Source: Afipia sp. (GTDB lineage: Bacteria > Pseudomonadota > Alphaproteobacteria > Rhizobiales > Xanthobacteraceae). Taken from it: a stretch of 6,195 bases of DNA. Positions 6,019 through 6,195 of the stretch are shown here, piece by piece; positions within the stretch are counted from its first letter, which is position 1, and the number at the start of each line of letters is the position of its first letter. The DNA lies in NCBI GenBank assembly GCA_026400415.1, contig JAPLPA010000222.1, forward strand, positions 4,712-10,906, read 5' to 3'. The position numbers and the translations under genes are program-made. The notes below the pieces were generated by a model. It made no database searches. It saw nothing but the letters and a program-made list of their open reading frames with translations, and was not told the DNA's origin.

Positions 6019-6195
6019 TCAAATCTTCATCCACGGCAAAATGATTGCCCGGTTCTCGTGGCTTGCGCGATAGGACGCAACGCGAAACACCTCCTCCAAG
6101 ATCGACTCGGATAGCGCTTGCATCGGCGCGCCCTGTGCGATCAGGCGTCCGTCGGACAGCACCATCACCGTATCGGCAAATCGCGCGGCCAGACT
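6019..6195 (-). CDS. ABC transporter ATP-binding protein (C-terminal end only)
   Basis: Reading the - strand from the window edge gives 58 codons ending in TGA (6021-6019). The visible part AARFADTVMVLSDGRLIAQG (residues 3-22 of the fragment) is the strand-turn-strand that follows the H-loop in ABC ATPases of the FecE/BtuD group. It is followed by a typical tail with EEVF and a final strand ending ILPWMKI. The Walker A, Walker B and signature motifs lie outside the window. It energises uptake of whatever the adjacent binding protein delivers. The membrane permease is presumably further upstream on the - strand. The assignment rests on this short but characteristic segment and on the abutting binding-protein gene. 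Confidence 0.85.
   Translation of the reverse strand, partial: SLAARFADTVMVLSDGRLIAQGAPMQALSESILEEVFRVASYRASHENRAIILPWMKI

Overview
The window carries the downstream part of a sulfur-oxidation (sox) operon on the + strand. It is followed, in convergent orientation, by the tail of an ABC-transporter operon on the - strand. Predicted protein sequences, high GC with G/C-rich third positions, Tat-exported Sox enzymes and the soxYZ-B-C-D order all suggest an alphaproteobacterium. The family Nitrobacteraceae/Bradyrhizobiaceae or a related Hyphomicrobiales group is my best guess. That placement is an inference from protein character, not a database result.

Layout: 1-75 is the C-terminal end of soxY with its carrier-cysteine arm. 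116-445 is soxZ, 497-2194 soxB, 2265-3527 soxC, and 3511-4209 soxD, which overlaps the end of soxC. 4270-4767 is a Tat-exported DsrE-like protein with no standard sox name that I can assign. 4793-5179 is a small class I c-type cytochrome. On the - strand, 6018-5185 is a periplasmic binding protein of the BtuF/FhuD type, and 6195-6019 is the C-terminal end of its ABC ATPase. All gaps between genes are short (at most about 75 bases), and no stretch over 300 bases lacks a gene. I see no RNA gene, mobile element, CRISPR array or convincing terminator.

How the genes work together: thiosulfate-derived sulfur is carried on the SoxY cysteine of SoxYZ. SoxB hydrolyses off the terminal sulfonate as sulfate. 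SoxCD oxidises the remaining sulfane sulfur with release of six electrons, so this operon encodes the complete SoxCD-containing pathway that does not need to store sulfur globules. SoxAX, which starts the cycle, is not between soxZ and soxB as it is in Paracoccus-type clusters, and must lie outside the window if present. The terminal cytochrome c is a plausible electron acceptor for SoxCD/SoxAX. The DsrE-like protein between soxD and the cytochrome is the least understood element and the best candidate for something new: a periplasmic, cysteine-containing accessory to sulfane-sulfur handling.

The ABC-transporter genes look like an unrelated metal-chelate or corrinoid uptake operon that happens to converge on the sox operon, with only 5 bases between the two stop codons.
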